Part shown: positions 12,629-25,700 of the stretch, piece by piece
Layout: each line of letters starts with the position of its first letter
Numbering within the stretch: the stretch's first letter is position 1
Origin: Sipunculus nudus
Taxonomy: Eukaryota; Annelida; Sipuncula; Golfingiida; Sipunculidae
NCBI GenBank assembly: GCA_026874595.1
Contig: CM049308.1
Coordinates: forward strand, 96,520,624-96,584,623
Direction of reading: 5' to 3'
DNA length: 64,000 nt
The notes under the pieces: generated by a model
Seen by the model: the letters and a program-made list of their open reading frames with translations, nothing else
Database searches by the model: none
Told to the model about the DNA's origin: nothing
Translations under genes and position numbers: made by a program

Positions 12629-12835
12629 CTGAATCTGGGTCATAAAATCGTAACAGTAGAGAAGCGAGAGTGGACTTCCCAGAACCACTTGATCCGACCA
12701 CAGCCATCACAGAGCCCTGAGGGACAGTCAGACTCAATCCAGAAAATATAGGAATATCTTTTCTAGTTGGATAGCTGAAACTGATATCACTAAACTCAAT
12801 GGTCCCAGCTAGGTCTGTATGGGGGATAACACCAC
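12629..12835 (-). CDS. ABCB10: ABCB10-like transporter, exon with start of the nucleotide-binding domain and Walker A
   Basis: A 207-bp exon (69 codons), phase 1 to phase 1. It encodes the entry strand TIEFSDISFSYPTRKDIPIF, where the SYP tyrosine is the A-loop aromatic that stacks on adenine. Then comes GSVMAVVGSSGSGKSTLASL, whose GSSGSGKST is the Walker A phosphate-binding loop, and LLLRFYDPDSG, the conserved strand after the P-loop helix. The acceptor is TTTCAG ending at 12836 and the donor is GTACAG starting at 12628. The next intron is only 480 bp, the shortest in this stretch. All P-loop residues are intact, so nothing here suggests a pseudogene. Confidence 0.93.
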
Positions 12836-14120
12836 CTGAAACAGTAAAGAATACAGGAATATCTGAAGCTGACATCAACTATAGGACAAATCTGTCCAAA
12901 TACAGCCAGGTAAATCAAAGGACACTGCTAGGTCAAAATAAAAAGGTACACATCACCAATGGCTAACTATCTCACTGAATGGTAAAATAATTAATAAAAA
13001 GTTCTACACAAACAAATGTAAGACTATGTACCGATAATGTACAATGTCATGCCTTTATACTAGAACCACTGATGACAAGATTAAAACTGACTCATATTAT
13101 CCACTGCTAAAAGCAGCTTTAAAAAGATCCTGTTTATTCTTAATTAGTTTGAATACAATTAAATAATTATTATCATAGAAATTCAAATTAAAACAATAAA
13201 ATTAGAAATCCGTCTCTTGCCATTGTTTGTGCCATTTTTCTACAATAATTTATGAGTAGACGATAATAACAGAGGTTAAGAGGTAATTATAGCCAAATCA
13301 ACCAGTCATGACAGGCTAATAGCAGTGGGCCTTTATAGCATGGGTTACAAATCTAAGGTCTTTTCCATTCATTGCAGTCCTATCATAACAAACCCAAATA
13401 AGATCTCTACCTACAGGAAAATGCTGATAAGACAGATCAGTAATATATAATTTTCACTCCACCTGCTGAACGTCATATACAGTGGGCCCTGCTTTAAGAG
13501 ACCACAGATAAGAGAACAGTCATTAATTGCAGGTGGTCCAAAACTAAGGAGAATGAAAAATCGGACCCTACATGGCAGTTTAATTGATAATTTGGGTATT
13601 TACCAGGATTCAGAATAAAACTGTTTATGTTTCTTTATTCATTGGTAATGGGTTATTCATCGATATTTTACCTTGTATGATTATTTGCATTGTCAATGTC
13701 CGTCACCATTCATAAATCTGGTCTCAGCCATAATATGTGATCATGCATTATGGGAACTTAATGGGCAGTATTACCAGAAAATTGGCGAAAATTAAACTAT
13801 GCAGAAACATAATGATCAATTTTGAGAACAAAACAAAGTTGTGGACGGGAAAATTTAATTATAACAAAACACTTCACCTGCATTCTTCAAGCGAGCAAAA
13901 TCAGACTGACAAAAAATATGTTTTCATGAATTATAACATTGGATGATGCATGATGGGAGTTTACCAAGAGGGATTACCTAAATACTGCCAGAAATTAAAC
14001 TTTGCATATTCATGTAATGACAAAAATTGGCGAACCAAACAAAGTGCTGATAAAAAAAATTTTTAATTGTAAACAAAATTGATTTCACCAGCAATCTCCA
14101 ATCGGCAAGAACAGTTGATT
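12836..14120. other. Intron sequence with a Tigger-like end and a diverged direct duplication
   Basis: ACAGTGGGCCCTGCTTTAAG at 13480 resembles a pogo/Tigger terminal repeat, but I see no matching right end. Two diverged copies of about 150 bp (about 13737-13890 and 13940-14090) share ATGCATTATGGGA/ATGCATGATGGGA and AATTAAACT..GCA phrases about 205 bp apart. Open frames here look like chance. Confidence 0.5.
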
Positions 14121-17100
14121 AACAAGGGACCTATGGGTCACTGTGCTCAGCTGACGTTAACCTTGAAGGTAAAAATCTAATATAATATCAAATGGAGATA
14201 AAGTGTAAGAGGAAGAGGTAATAAAGGCCATGGTTGGTTTATATGATTGGTTTGTATTGATGAGCAAGAAATTGTGGCAAAAAATATTTTGTGACCTGAC
14301 CATGTGTTTCCTAATGTTGAAACTAAAGCATGTGAGCAGTTTGTGAAAAAATGATCTGTACAATTACCATGATCATTAGTTGGTTTTTCGATTAACTGTT
14401 GACATTTCAGTAGTTTACACATTTGTTCAATTGAATCTATTTTTTTTGTATAATATATATTATTAAATATATATGTATTTTTTATGAAATGTATACAGTT
14501 GAAATATAGCTAATTAACAACATAAAACAGGGCAAACAAAGCCTGATCTCAAATTCTGCTGAGGCAGAATTTAATGAACAAATCTTTGTATTAAATCCTC
14601 ATTTTTTTATCACATCAATTATATTCTAGTTTAAGTTTATATTTCTATACATTTCCAATTTAACATATATATCTGAATATAAAAGTTGATTCATAATTCT
14701 CAATTGCATCATCATAAATCTCAATCTTGTCAGATAACACCACATCATGCATACAAATGTTTATTTATTTTTTACCACAAAAATATATCTTTTAAATCTG
14801 CAAAACAATAAATATCTAAAAAAAATACTGGATTTAGATTTCAAATTTTTAATTGTGTCCTTATTTATCCATAATGTGCTTCATATTTTATAATAATTTA
14901 AGCATACTGATGGGTTCAATTATATTTGTTAAAATCATTTAAAAGAAATTGATTTCTTTAAAAATGCTACATTACACAACATTGCATCTTCTGGATTACA
15001 CCTTGAATTATTTTTTCAAGGAAAGTTTTTGCATATCGGAGTGGAAACAGCATTACAATTAAGGAGATACAGTGAAAACAATAACAATTACTGCATAACA
15101 CTTGGTGGGTTGGGTTTGCTAGGGGGGGGGGGATTGGGGTGGTGATATGAGAATAACTGTACACCTGTCACAGCAGGGGATCTCCCCAAGTGACTGTAAC
15201 AAATCAGAAACCCTGGCATAGCTGACTTCCAGTGACCTGGAGTGGGACCCTGCATCTGTAATCAAAGCAAGTGACTACAGAAACCATTTGAAAAGCTAAG
15301 AGAAAATGGCCCAGCTTAAATGAACCTCTGTAAATTATAGAATAATGGACATGAGCTAAAGCATATGGACTGTGTAATAAATGAAACCTTTGGCCTGAAA
15401 CCATTTAGTGATGCACCAAGGGAAAAAATGAGCCTACAGTAAGTGTCATATAAAAGTTCCATTTCATAAACAAATAATGTGTGAAGGTAATTAAGTTTTC
15501 AAAAGTTAAATATATGGCCATATGAGTTAAAAATTATTCCCACAAAGTTTGACCAATATTCCTAATTTTAAAAACTAGGTTTAACAGTGTTATTCACACC
15601 TAGGCCCCGCCAATTTTAAGAGATATGAATGAAATGCTACCAAGTATTTATATCTTCTTAAATCTTGTCAGTTAGCACTTACATTAGGTCCTTATATTTT
15701 ACCATATTTGAATATTAGGATAAAATTCCAGAAAATTTTGTTCTTTAAAAAAATCAAAATTGTCCAAGTCTCAACAAAAAGAATTTTTTAACATAAAAAT
15801 TATAAGCTTTGTCTTGTATATTAGTCCTGTGTATCGAAGCGGTGGGTCAGGGAGGGGTCTCTGTTGTTACTGTTCATCGCTGAAAAAATGTGAAATTATA
15901 AGATTCATCTTGTTTAGAGTACACGTCTGTCAACAGAATGGGGTGGGGTGGGGGGGGGGGGGGGGGGGGGGAGAGAAAGGCTCCCTGTGGTATTTATGCT
16001 GGCAGCCTGATCAAGCTCAACAAGAGAGAGGGCTTGCCTGAGTGATGGGATTACATAATAGCCTGGGGAGCATTGAGAGTTGCACTGAATGACCTACATG
16101 ACCTCAGTGGACTGCTTGACAATGTAAGGGAATACAACAAGAGCCTCCAAACAAATTAAATCATCAGCCTAATTTTGCAGCTTTTATTTTCAAATTTCAG
16201 ATTTTAACAGATTAAATCCTTATGTGTACATGCTGTGAAAATAACATCCACAGTACTTACAGGAAAAAATCGTGCTGTGGCCAAAGTTGGGCAAAATTTA
16301 AGGTACTGATTTTATATTTATGCTAATAACTTAAAAAAAATGCATTTTTCAGATCTAATTTTCGGTAAACAATTGAATCTTGATTAAATGATGTTATATT
16401 CCTGAAAAAAAGTCTCAGCCATTCTTATTTTAAGTGAGTAAATATATATCCTGATTTTTTACAAGGTGCATTATGTTTGGGCCTGTAACTTCAACAAATT
16501 ATGCAATACTGACCGAAATGTTGGTATGTACATAGGAAATGTATGGAAGAATATGAATATTTACAATTACATCTACCAGGTAAACAAAAGTAGGGTCATG
16601 ATGCTAGAAAATACAAATACATTAAGGCTTCTAAATAACTTCAATAGCTAGACTAATTTTTAAGCTTATACTTTCAAATTCAAAATTCATCAGGTTAAAT
16701 CCACATGTAAACTGGCTGTGAAAATTAAATCAAATGTACTTATAAGAAAAAAACATGACATGGTCAATTTAGGCAATTTTAAGGTACCTATTTTTTATTT
16801 TTGCTAATATTTTAAAAAATTTAACAGATTTTGATCTAATTTTTGGTATACAATTTAATTTTGATTAATTAAAGATATATTACCGGAAAAAAGTCCATAG
16901 CTTTAAAATGTTTTGTTTTAAGTGATCAAATATCTTTCCTGATTTTTTACAAAATGCATTATGTTTGAGCCCATAACTTTTTTTAAATCATATAATACAG
17001 ACCTAATTTCTGACATGTACATAGGAACTATATAGAGGAATATTTATGGTAAATATGAGGTAAAACAGGTGAGTGGTTTTGTTGTTAGGCTGTCCTGAAA

Positions 17101-18040
17101 TGTGAAAATAGGTTTTTAATAAAAAATTGAGGGTTTTCCTTAATTTCTCAAAGGAACAAAGTCTCAAAGACCCAGTTTTCAGCTTGGTAGGAGATCTTGG
17201 GGCATCTAACATTATGCCAACAACCTTGGGAGCATAGAGAGCTGCACTGAATGACCAACAGTGACCACAGTGGACTGCCTGACAATGAAAGGGAATACAA
17301 CAAGAGCCTCCAAAAAATTCAATAACTAGCCTAATTTTGCAGCTTTTATTTTCAAATTTCAGATTTTAACAGATTAAATCCTTATTTGTACATGCTGTGA
17401 AAATCAGATCCACAGAACTTACAGGAAAAAAACGTGCCATGGTCAAAGTTGGGCAAAATTTAAGGTACCAATTTTTTATTTTTGTTAATATTTAAAAAAA
17501 TTTAAAAGATTTTGATCTTATTTTGGGTATACAATTTAATTTTGATAAAATAAAGTTATATTACTGGAAAAAAAGTCCATAGCTTTAACATGTTTTGTGT
17601 TAAGTGATCAAATTTCTTTCCTGATTTTTTCCAAAATGCATTATGTTTGGGTCCATAACTTTTTTAAATTATATAATACACACCTAATTTCTGGCATGTA
17701 CATAGGAACTATATAGAGGAATATTTATGGTAAATATGAGGAAAAACAGATGAGTGGTTTCAATATTAGGCAGTCCTGAAGTGTGAAAATAGGTTTTTAA
17801 TAAAAAATTGAGGTTTTTCCTTAATTTCTCAAAGGAACGAAGTCGCAAAGACCCAGTTTTCGGCTTGGTAGGAGATCTTGGGGACATCTAACATTATGCT
17901 GAATTTTGGATTCCTAGGTCTTACGGTTTCAAAACGTGCCACATCTACGGACATACGGACGGACGGACAGACGGACGGACGGACGGCGGACAATGGACCA
18001 CGACTATAGCTCAGATGACTTATAGTCAGCTGAGCTAACA
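14121..18040 (+). mobile_element. Helentron/pearl-like element or nested set, type A 5' end
   Basis: The 5' end AACAAGGGACCTATGGGTCA (one change in the palindrome) is followed by CTGTGCTCAGCTGACGTTAA, as at position 16. A GGAC tract (17942-17990) and hairpin 18008-18036 close it on the right, ending GAGCTAA. Two further tail-like segments (about 16280-16620 and 16740-17220) lie inside, so it may be several nested insertions. The duplicated 4-kb block begins inside it. Confidence 0.55.
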
Positions 18041-19118
18041 AAGATGATATGCTAATGAGATTGATCTGCTAGCTAGTACATATAGATAGTGACGATATAT
18101 ACATTGATAATAACAATTTACAATATAAGTTTCAGAAAAAAATTACAAGTCATAATGTAGTATTTATTATAATAATAGTTTTATTATCCAAGCTCTGATA
18201 TTCTTAGTTCACGTTAAACAATAAGACTTTGTATCAGACAACAAAGAAAGTTATGGCTAGATTATTTTATGACATTCATAGAGACTTTTAACAGGTATGT
18301 GCAATAAAATTATTTTTTAAAATTATTTTGTTTGCTTTGACTCTTTGCCCATTTAAAGCAAATGACTGTCAATTTCCTCCATTCCATTGAAAATTTCACT
18401 AAAAAAGAGATGTATTATCTGAATGAACCACAAAGTCCCTCAACTCCGGAAGAATCAGGATTGTTTAGGAAAAAGAAAATGATCACTCCACCAGGAAATA
18501 CCAATCTTGCACAACTGCTAGTTGCAGACAGCTGATCTCTCTCCTACTGCAATAACTTAGAAATGCCTGCCCTAAACTGGTACCCCTCACTATGAAAGCA
18601 CTCTGCTCTCACCCAGTCAGTGGGCCATTATACTGCAGGGTACCTGACAATTATTACCAAATCATTCCACCCTTTCTTATCTGCAACATGAGTCAGTTTT
18701 ATTCTTATTTCATGACATGATATCATGCAGCATCCATATCAAACTTGAGCTTGTTTGGAATATAATTTTTTTCCAGGGAAGCAATAAACATCTATGCTAT
18801 TACTCACTTTTTGCAACAAAACTATATGTCTGTGTGGTGGAACAATGGTAATGCTGTAGAATCAATCATCTTTGTTAAACCTGATCAAGTGGGGTTAGCT
18901 TTTGGTAGGGTGACCTCGTGTACAAAAGTGTGTCCGATCGAGAACAATGGGGAGCAAGAGCTATTTCCAGTGGTATATTTTTTAACGCGCCTTTACTCCC
19001 CACTATTTATTACATATTATGCAAATTAAAGTTATCTGATAATAGCTAGTTATTTTTTATAAAGACTTCTTCTATATATCTTATGTACAGCTGCTTGTCC
19101 CTCTGTCCGCTGATATCA
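15098..19118 (+). repeat. 4-kb tandem duplication, left copy (empty site)
   Basis: This block starts at CACTTGGTGGGT and recurs from 19119, split in the second copy into 19119-19579 and 25701-29225 by the 6.1-kb element. Identity is very high by eye, with differences mostly in single bases and in the length of poly-G (15950-15971 against a shorter run near 26080) and GGAC tracts. It contains two Helentron-like tails, and the 3' hairpin at 18008-18036. The junction CTCTGTCCGC/TGATATCACC near 19115 marks the join. Non-coding throughout. Confidence 0.88.
18041..19118. other. Low-repeat intron sequence, left copy
   Basis: Begins CAAAGATGATATGCTAATGA. Contains a small plus-strand open frame (18811-19029) that also exists in the duplicate at 28927-29145 with the same amino-acid reading; both copies are young, so this shared openness is no evidence of selection. 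Nothing recognised. Confidence 0.5.
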
Positions 19119-19579
19119 CCACTTGGTGGGTAAACTTGGGATTGGGGTGGTGATATGAGAATAACTGTACACCTGTCACAGCAGGGGATCTCCCCCAGTG
19201 ACTGTAACAAATCAGAAACCCTGGCATAGCTGACTTCCAGTGACCTGGAGTGGGACCCTGCATCTGTAATCAAAGCAAGTGACTACAGAAACCATTTGAA
19301 AAGCTAAGAGAAAATGGCCCAGCTTAAATGAACCTCTGTAAATTATAGAATAATGGACATGAGCTAAAGCATATGGACTGTGTAATAAATGAAACCTTTG
19401 GCCTGAAACCATTTAGTGATGCACCAAGGGAAAAAATGGGCCTACGGTAAGTGTCATATAAAAGTTCCATTTCATAAACAAATAATGTGTGAAGGTAATT
19501 AAGTTTTCAAAAGTTAAATATATGGCCATATGAGTTAAAAATTAATCCCACAAAGTTTGACCAATATTCCTAATTTTAA
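19119..19579 (+). repeat. 4-kb tandem duplication, right copy, first part
   Basis: Matches 15098-15571, from CACTTGGTGGGT through ATTCCTAATTTTAA. It is interrupted here by the Helentron-like element and continues at 25701. Confidence 0.88.
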
Positions 19580-19879
19580 CAAGTGACCCATGGGTCATGA
19601 CGCTCAGCTGACTGGGAAGAGATTCGCAAAAGGAAATTTTATCATCAGAATGGTAGTATATACCCATTCAACTGAAGCATCAAACAGATTAACCAACAGG
19701 CCAAGATTTAGTCTGTATTTATATATCTCAAAAATAGAGAAAAATGTGTAAACTTTTAAAACTAGAATACGGGTAACCGACAAGTGACTACATGTATCTG
19801 CCAAAATCGGATAGTGAGGCATGGATTGAGTGGCAAGGGGAAATAGAGTGAGGTATGTTGCATATTAGCATGGATGTCT

Positions 19880-20880
19880 GCAGCCTAAATGTGTATGTAG
19901 GTTGTGCCACCTACCACAAATCCAGAAAGCTGTCCAAGTTGTATACACCTGCAAAATTTTAGGCAGAAAAGTCAAACCACTACATGTATATGAGCCATTT
20001 TTGCCCATGGCAGACAAACAGACAAACACTGTGCAAAAATCTTTGCAGGTAACCCTTCCAGTTTTGTGTATGATAAAGACCTATGTGAGATCTAAACACA
20101 TGCACAATTTTGGCCCAATCGGTCAAATGGTTCCTGAGATATGAGCTTGGATGTGTCCAGCGTTAACTAGAATGTAGGTGGCGCCACCTGTCATAAAATC
20201 AAGAAAGCTGTCCACGATGTATAAACCTGCAAAATTTTAGGCAGTTATGTCGAACCACTACAGAGAAATGAGTAATTTTAGGCCACGGCAGACTAACAGA
20301 CAGACACTGTGCAAACATTGTTACAGGTGGCACCACCATTGTTTGTGTATGTTACAGAGCTATCAAAGGGCTACATTTGTATAAATTTTATTTCCTGATC
20401 GGTCAAACAGTTCCCGAGATATAAGCTTGGATGTCATCAGCGTGAACGTGAATGTAGGTGGCGCCACCTGTCATAAAATCAAGAAAGCTATCCTGGATGT
20501 ATTCACATGACGAATTTCAGGTGAATTAGTCAATTCACTGCAGAGATATGAGTGATTTTAACCCAAGGCAGATGAACAGATGGACACTGTGCAAACATGG
20601 TTACAGGTGGCGCCACCATTTTTTGTGTATGTTATAAAGCAATCCAAGGGCTACATTTGTATCAATTTTATTTCCTGATCGGTCAAACGGTTCCCGAGAT
20701 ATGAGGGTTTATGAGTGGAAACAGACCCACAAATGGACACTGGATAGAGAGGAAAGGTCAGAGGTCAATGCAAATTGGTTAGGCACCAGTTCACATGTGA
20801 CCCGATAATAGGTGTAAGTTTGGGAAAAATCGGTCCATTAGTCTCCGAGGAGCTCTCTGGAAACGAACGCCCCTGCAGCG
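19880..20880 (+). repeat. About 140-bp core monomers with GGTGGCGCCACC
   Basis: Units carry GGTGGCGCCACC or close variants near 20177, 20326, 20457 and 20606, with shared phrases such as ATCGGTCAAATGGTTC and GATATGAGCTTGGATGT. The same monomer type is found at 5640-6270. It differs from the 336-bp family except for the palindromic motif and the general layout. Confidence 0.8.
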
Positions 20881-21965
20881 GAGGAACTTGGTCAAAAACA
20901 TAGTATCCGCAAAACTTCGTTTTGGTGGATACAAAAATACAGGTGGCTCCACCAGTCTGAAGAAACTAATAAAAACACTTAATGGTCAATATCCATGCAA
21001 AAAATCATGGTGATCTCTGCATTAGTTGTTCAGATACTTCAGTTTTTGTATTAAATTGTCCATTATTCTGAGGGATACTTCGGAGTCCTATAGCTTGAAA
21101 GATATGGGTAACAGAGACCTAATTTCAAGTTTCCACAGGCACCTTTCATGGGCCTCCTTGCATGACAAGAATGAAGATTCTAGGTCCAGTTGTTGCGATT
21201 TGTACCCTGTTGACAGATAACCACATTTTTAAAGGTCTCAAAAAAAAGAAAAAAATTCGTAAAAATTTGAAAAAAAAATAGAGGTGGCACACCCAGTCTG
21301 CAGAAACTGATGGAACAGATCATGATCAATATGTATGCCGAAAATCATGACCATCAGTGTTGTAGTTATTGAAATACTGCAGTTTTTGTATCAAATTTTC
21401 CATTATTCTGGGGGGGGGGGGGGTATTTTGGACCCATACAGCTTAAAGAATATGGGTAACAGAGACCTAATTTCAAGTTTCCATGGAGACTTTTCATGGG
21501 TCTCCCTGTGTGTCAAGAATGAAGATTCTTGGTCCAGTTTTTATGATTTGTGCCCTGTTAACAGATGTTCATATCTTTAAAGGTCTCAAAAATACAGAAA
21601 AATTTCGTAAAAAAAACCGAACAAATACAGGTGGTGCCACCAGTCTGCAGAAACTTATGAAACACTCCATGATCAATATCCATGCAAACAATTATGGTTA
21701 TCTCTGCATTAGTTGTTCAGTTACTTTAGCTTTTGTATCAAATTTTCCATTATTCTGAGCTGTACTATGGAGTGCCATAGCTCAAAGGATATGGGTAACA
21801 GAGACCAAATTTCAGGTTTCCATGGAGACTTATCATGGGTCTCCCTGTGTGTCAAGAACGAAGATTCTAGGTCCAGTCGTTACGATTTGTACCCTGTTGA
21901 CAGATAACTACATCCTTAAAGGTCTCAAAAATGGAGAAAACAATTCGTGAACATTGAAAAATACA

Positions 21966-24900
21966 GGTGGCGCCACCAGTCTGCACAAACTGATGAAACA
22001 TCTCATGATCAATATGTATGTCGAAAATCATGACCATCAGTGATGTAGTTAATGAGATATTGAAGTTTTTGTATGAAATTTTTGACTATTCTGGGGGGTA
22101 ATTTTGGGCCCCATAGCTCGAAGGATATGGGTAACAGAGACCTAATTTCTGGTTTCCATGGAGACTTTTCATAGGTCTCTCAGTGTGTCGAAAATGAAGA
22201 TTCTAGGTCCAGTCGTTACGATTTGTGCCACGCTAACAGATGACAGCATCCTCAAAGGTCTCAAAAATAGAGGAAAAAATCTTAAAAAATCAAACAGTAC
22301 AGGTGGCGCCACCAGTCTGCAGGAACTGATCGAACATCTCATGATCAATATGTATGCCAAAAATGAAGACCATCAGTGATGTAGTTATTGAGATATTGAA
22401 GTTTTTGTATGAAATTTTTTACTATTCTGGGGGGTACTTTGGGGCCCCATAGCTCGAAGGATATGGGTAACAGAGACCTAATTTCTGGTTTCCATGGAGA
22501 CTTATCATGGGTCTCCCTGTGTGTCAAGAACGAAGATTCTAGGTCCAGTCGTTACGATTTGTACCCTGTTGACAGATAACTACATCCTTAAAGGTCTCAA
22601 AAATGGAGAAAACAATTCGTGAACATTGAAAAATACAGGTGGCGCCACCAGTCTGCACAAACTGATGAAACATCTCATGATCAATATGTATGTCGAAAAT
22701 CATGACCATCAGTGATGTAGTTAATGAGATATTGAAGTTTTTGTATGAAATTTTTGACTATTCTGGGGGGTAATTTTGGGCCCCATAGCTCGAAGGATAT
22801 GGGTAACAGAGACCTAATTTCTGGTTTCCATGGAGACTTTTCATAGGTCTCTCAGTGTGTCGAAAATGAAGATTCTAGGTCCAGTCATTACGATTTGTGC
22901 CACGCTAACAGATGACAGCATCCTCAAAGGTCTCAAAAATAGAGGAAAAAATCGTAAAAAATCAAACAGTACAGGTGGCGCCACCAGTCTGCAGGAACTG
23001 ATCTAACATCTCATGATCAATATGTATGCCAAAAATGAAGACCATCAGTGATGTAGTTATTGAGATATTGAAGTTTTTGTATGAAATTTTTTACTATTCT
23101 GGGTGGTATTTTGGGGCCCCATAGCTCAAAGGATATGGGTAACAGAGACCTAATTTCTGGTTTCCATGGAGACTTATCATGGGTCTCCCTGTGTGTCAAG
23201 AACGAAGATTCTAGGTCCAGTCGTTACGATTTGTACCCTGTTGACAGATAACTACATCCTTAAAGGTCTCAAAAATGGAGAAAACAATTCGTGAACATTG
23301 AAAAATACAGGTGGCGCCACCAGTCTGCACAAACTGATGAAACATCTCATGATCAATATGTATGTCGAAAATCATGACCATCAGTGATGTAGTTAATGAG
23401 ATATTGAAGTTTTTGTATGAAATTTTTGACTATTCTGGGGGGTAATTTTGGGCCCCATAGCTCGAAGGATATGGGTAACAGAGACCTAATTTCTGGTTTC
23501 CATGGAGACTTTTCATAGGTCTCTCAGTGTGTCGAAAATGAAGATTCTAGGTCCAGTCATTACGATTTGTGCCACGCTAACAGATGACAGCATCCTCAAA
23601 GGTCTCAAAAATAGAGGAAAAAATCGTAAAAAATCAAACAGTACAGGTGGCGCCACCAGTCTGCAGGAACTGATCTAACATCTCATGATCAATATGTATG
23701 CCAAAAATGAAGACCATCAGTGATGTAGTTATTGAGATATTGAAGTTTTTGTATGAAATTTTTTACTATTCTGGGTGGTATTTTGGGGCCCCATAGCTCA
23801 AAGGATATGGGTAACAGAGACCTAATTTCTGGTTTCCATGGAGACTTATCATGGGTCTCCCTGTGTGTCAAGAACGAAGATTCTAGGTCCAGTCGTTACG
23901 ATTTGTACCCTGTTGACAGATAACTACATCCTTAAAGGTCTCAAAAATGGAGAAAACAATTCGTGAACATTGAAAAATACAGGTGGCGCCACCAGTCTGC
24001 ACAAACTGATGAAACATCTCATGATCAATATGTATGTCGAAAATCATGACCATCAGTGATGTAGTTAATGAGATATTGAAGTTTTTGTATGAAATTTTTG
24101 ACTATTCTGGGGGGTAATTTTGGGCCCCATAGCTCGAAGGATATGGGTAACAGAGACCTAATTTCTGGTTTCCATGGAGACTTTTCATAGGTCTCTCAGT
24201 GTGTCGAAAATGAAGATTCTAGGTCCAGTCATTACGATTTGTGCCACGCTAACAGATGACAGCATCCTCAAAGGTCTCAAAAATAGAGGAAAAAATCGTA
24301 AAAAATCAAACTGTACAGGTGGCGCCACCAGTCTGCAGGAACTGATCTAACATCTCATGATCAATATGTATGCCAAAAATGAAGACCATCAGTGATGTAG
24401 TTATTGAGATATTGAAGTTTTTGTATGAAATTTTTTACTATTCTGGGTGGTATTTTGGGGCCCCATAGCTCAAAGGATATGGGTAACAGAGACCTAATTT
24501 CTGGTTTCCATGGAGACTTATCATGGGTCTCCCTGTGTGTCAAGAACGAAGATTCTAGGTCCAGTCGTTACGATTTGTACCCTGTTGACAGATAACTACA
24601 TCCTTAAAGGTCTCAAAAATGGAGAAAACAATTCGTGAACATTGAAAAATACAGGTGGCGCCACCAGTCTGCACAAACTGATGAAACATCTCATGATCAA
24701 TATGTATGTCGAAAATCATGACCATCAGTGATGTAGTTAATGAGATATTGAAGTTTTTGTATGAAATTTTTGACTATTCTGGGGGGTAATTTTGGGCTCC
24801 ATAGCTCGAAGGATATGGGTAACAGAGACCTAATTTCTGGTTTCCATGGAGACTTTTCATAGGTCTCTCAGTGTGTCGAAAATGAAGATTCTAGGTCCAG

Positions 24901-25327
24901 TCGTTACGATTTGTGCCACGCTAACAGATGACAGCATCCTCAAAGGTCTCAAAAATAGAGGAAAAAATCTTAAAAAATCAAACAGTACAGGTGGCGCCAC
25001 CAGTCTGCAGGAACTGATCGAACATCTCATGATCAATATGTATGCCAAAAATGAAGACCATCAGTGATGTAGTTATTGAGATATTGAAATTTTTGTATGA
25101 AATTTTTTACTATTCTGGGGGGTACTTTGGGGCCCCATAGCTCAAAGGATATGGGTAACAGAGACCTTATTTCTGGTTTCCAAGGAGATTTTTCATGGAC
25201 CTCTCAGTGTGTCAAGAATTAAGATTCTAAGTCCAGTCTTTATGATTTGTGCCTTGTTAACAGATGTTCACATTTTTAAAGGTCTCAAAAATAGAGAAAA
25301 AAATTCGTAAAAAATCGAAAAATACAG
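21966..25327 (+). repeat. 336-bp satellite in 672-bp dimers, core of the 19580-25700 element
   Basis: The motif GGTGGCGCCACC recurs at 21966, 22302, 22638, 22974 and then every 336 bp to 25327. Monomers alternate between two types: one with GTATGTCGAAAATCATGACC and GTGCCACGCTAACAGATGAC, the other with GCCAAAAATGAAGACCATC and GTACCCTGTTGACAGATAAC. Together they form 672-bp dimers that are almost identical over about four copies. More diverged 336-bp monomers flank it from 20941 and after 25327. No coding potential. Confidence 0.92.
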
Positions 25328-25596
25328 GTGGCGCCACCAGTCTGCAGGAAGTGATGTAACATCTCATGATCAATATGTATGCCAAAAATCATGACCATCA
25401 GTCAAGTAGTTAATGAGATATTGAAGTTTTTGTATGAAATTTTTGACTTTTCTGGGGGGTACTTTGGGGCCACATAGCTGGAAGGATATGGGTAACAGAG
25501 ACCTAATTTCTGGTTTCCAAGGAGATTTTTTATGGACCTCTCAGAATCCCAAGTTACAAGGTTCTAGGTCCAGCGGTTACGATTTGTGCCTGGTTA

Positions 25597-25698
25597 ACGG
25601 ACGGACAGACGGACAGACGGACGGACGGACAGACGGACAGACGGACGACGGACAAAGAGTGATCGCTATAGCTCAGATGACTTTCAGTCAGCTGAGCT
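25597..25698 (+). other. GGAC microsatellite and terminal hairpin of the 19580 element
   Basis: A run of GGAC and AGAC units is followed by the 3' hairpin: AGCTCAG pairs with CTGAGCT, TGACT with AGTCA, separated by an A/G mismatch, with a 3-nt loop. The same arrangement is seen at five other places in the window. Confidence 0.8.
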
Positions 25699-25700
25699 AA

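Larger units (their letters stand above)
19580..25700 (+). mobile_element. Complete Helentron/pearl-like non-autonomous element with satellite core
   Basis: The 5' end is CAAGTGACCCATGGGTCATG, containing the palindrome GACCCATGGGTC (19585-19596), followed by GCTCAGCTGAC. The 3' end has a GGAC/CAGAC microsatellite (about 25597-25650), GATCGCTATAGCTCAGATGA and a hairpin at 25670-25698, ending GAGCTAA. GCTCAGCTGAC near the 5' end is the inverted complement of GTCAGCTGAGC near the 3' end, giving subterminal inverted repeats. Between are roughly 140-bp monomers (about 19900-20880) and 336-bp monomers (20940-25590). There is no transposase or Rep/helicase frame, so it must depend on another element. 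The borders are fixed by the empty site at 15563-15578 in the duplicate block: flanks TTTTAA and AAACTAGG with no target duplication. Confidence 0.78.

Noticed and set aside
17942..17990. GGAC-rich tract as a possible telomere-like repeat
   Set aside because: It is short, internal, and always followed by the same element-terminal hairpin, so it is part of the mobile element.
18811..19029. Small open frame conserved between 18811-19029 and 28927-29145
   Set aside because: The two copies are from a very recent tandem duplication, so identity says nothing about selection; no known domain.
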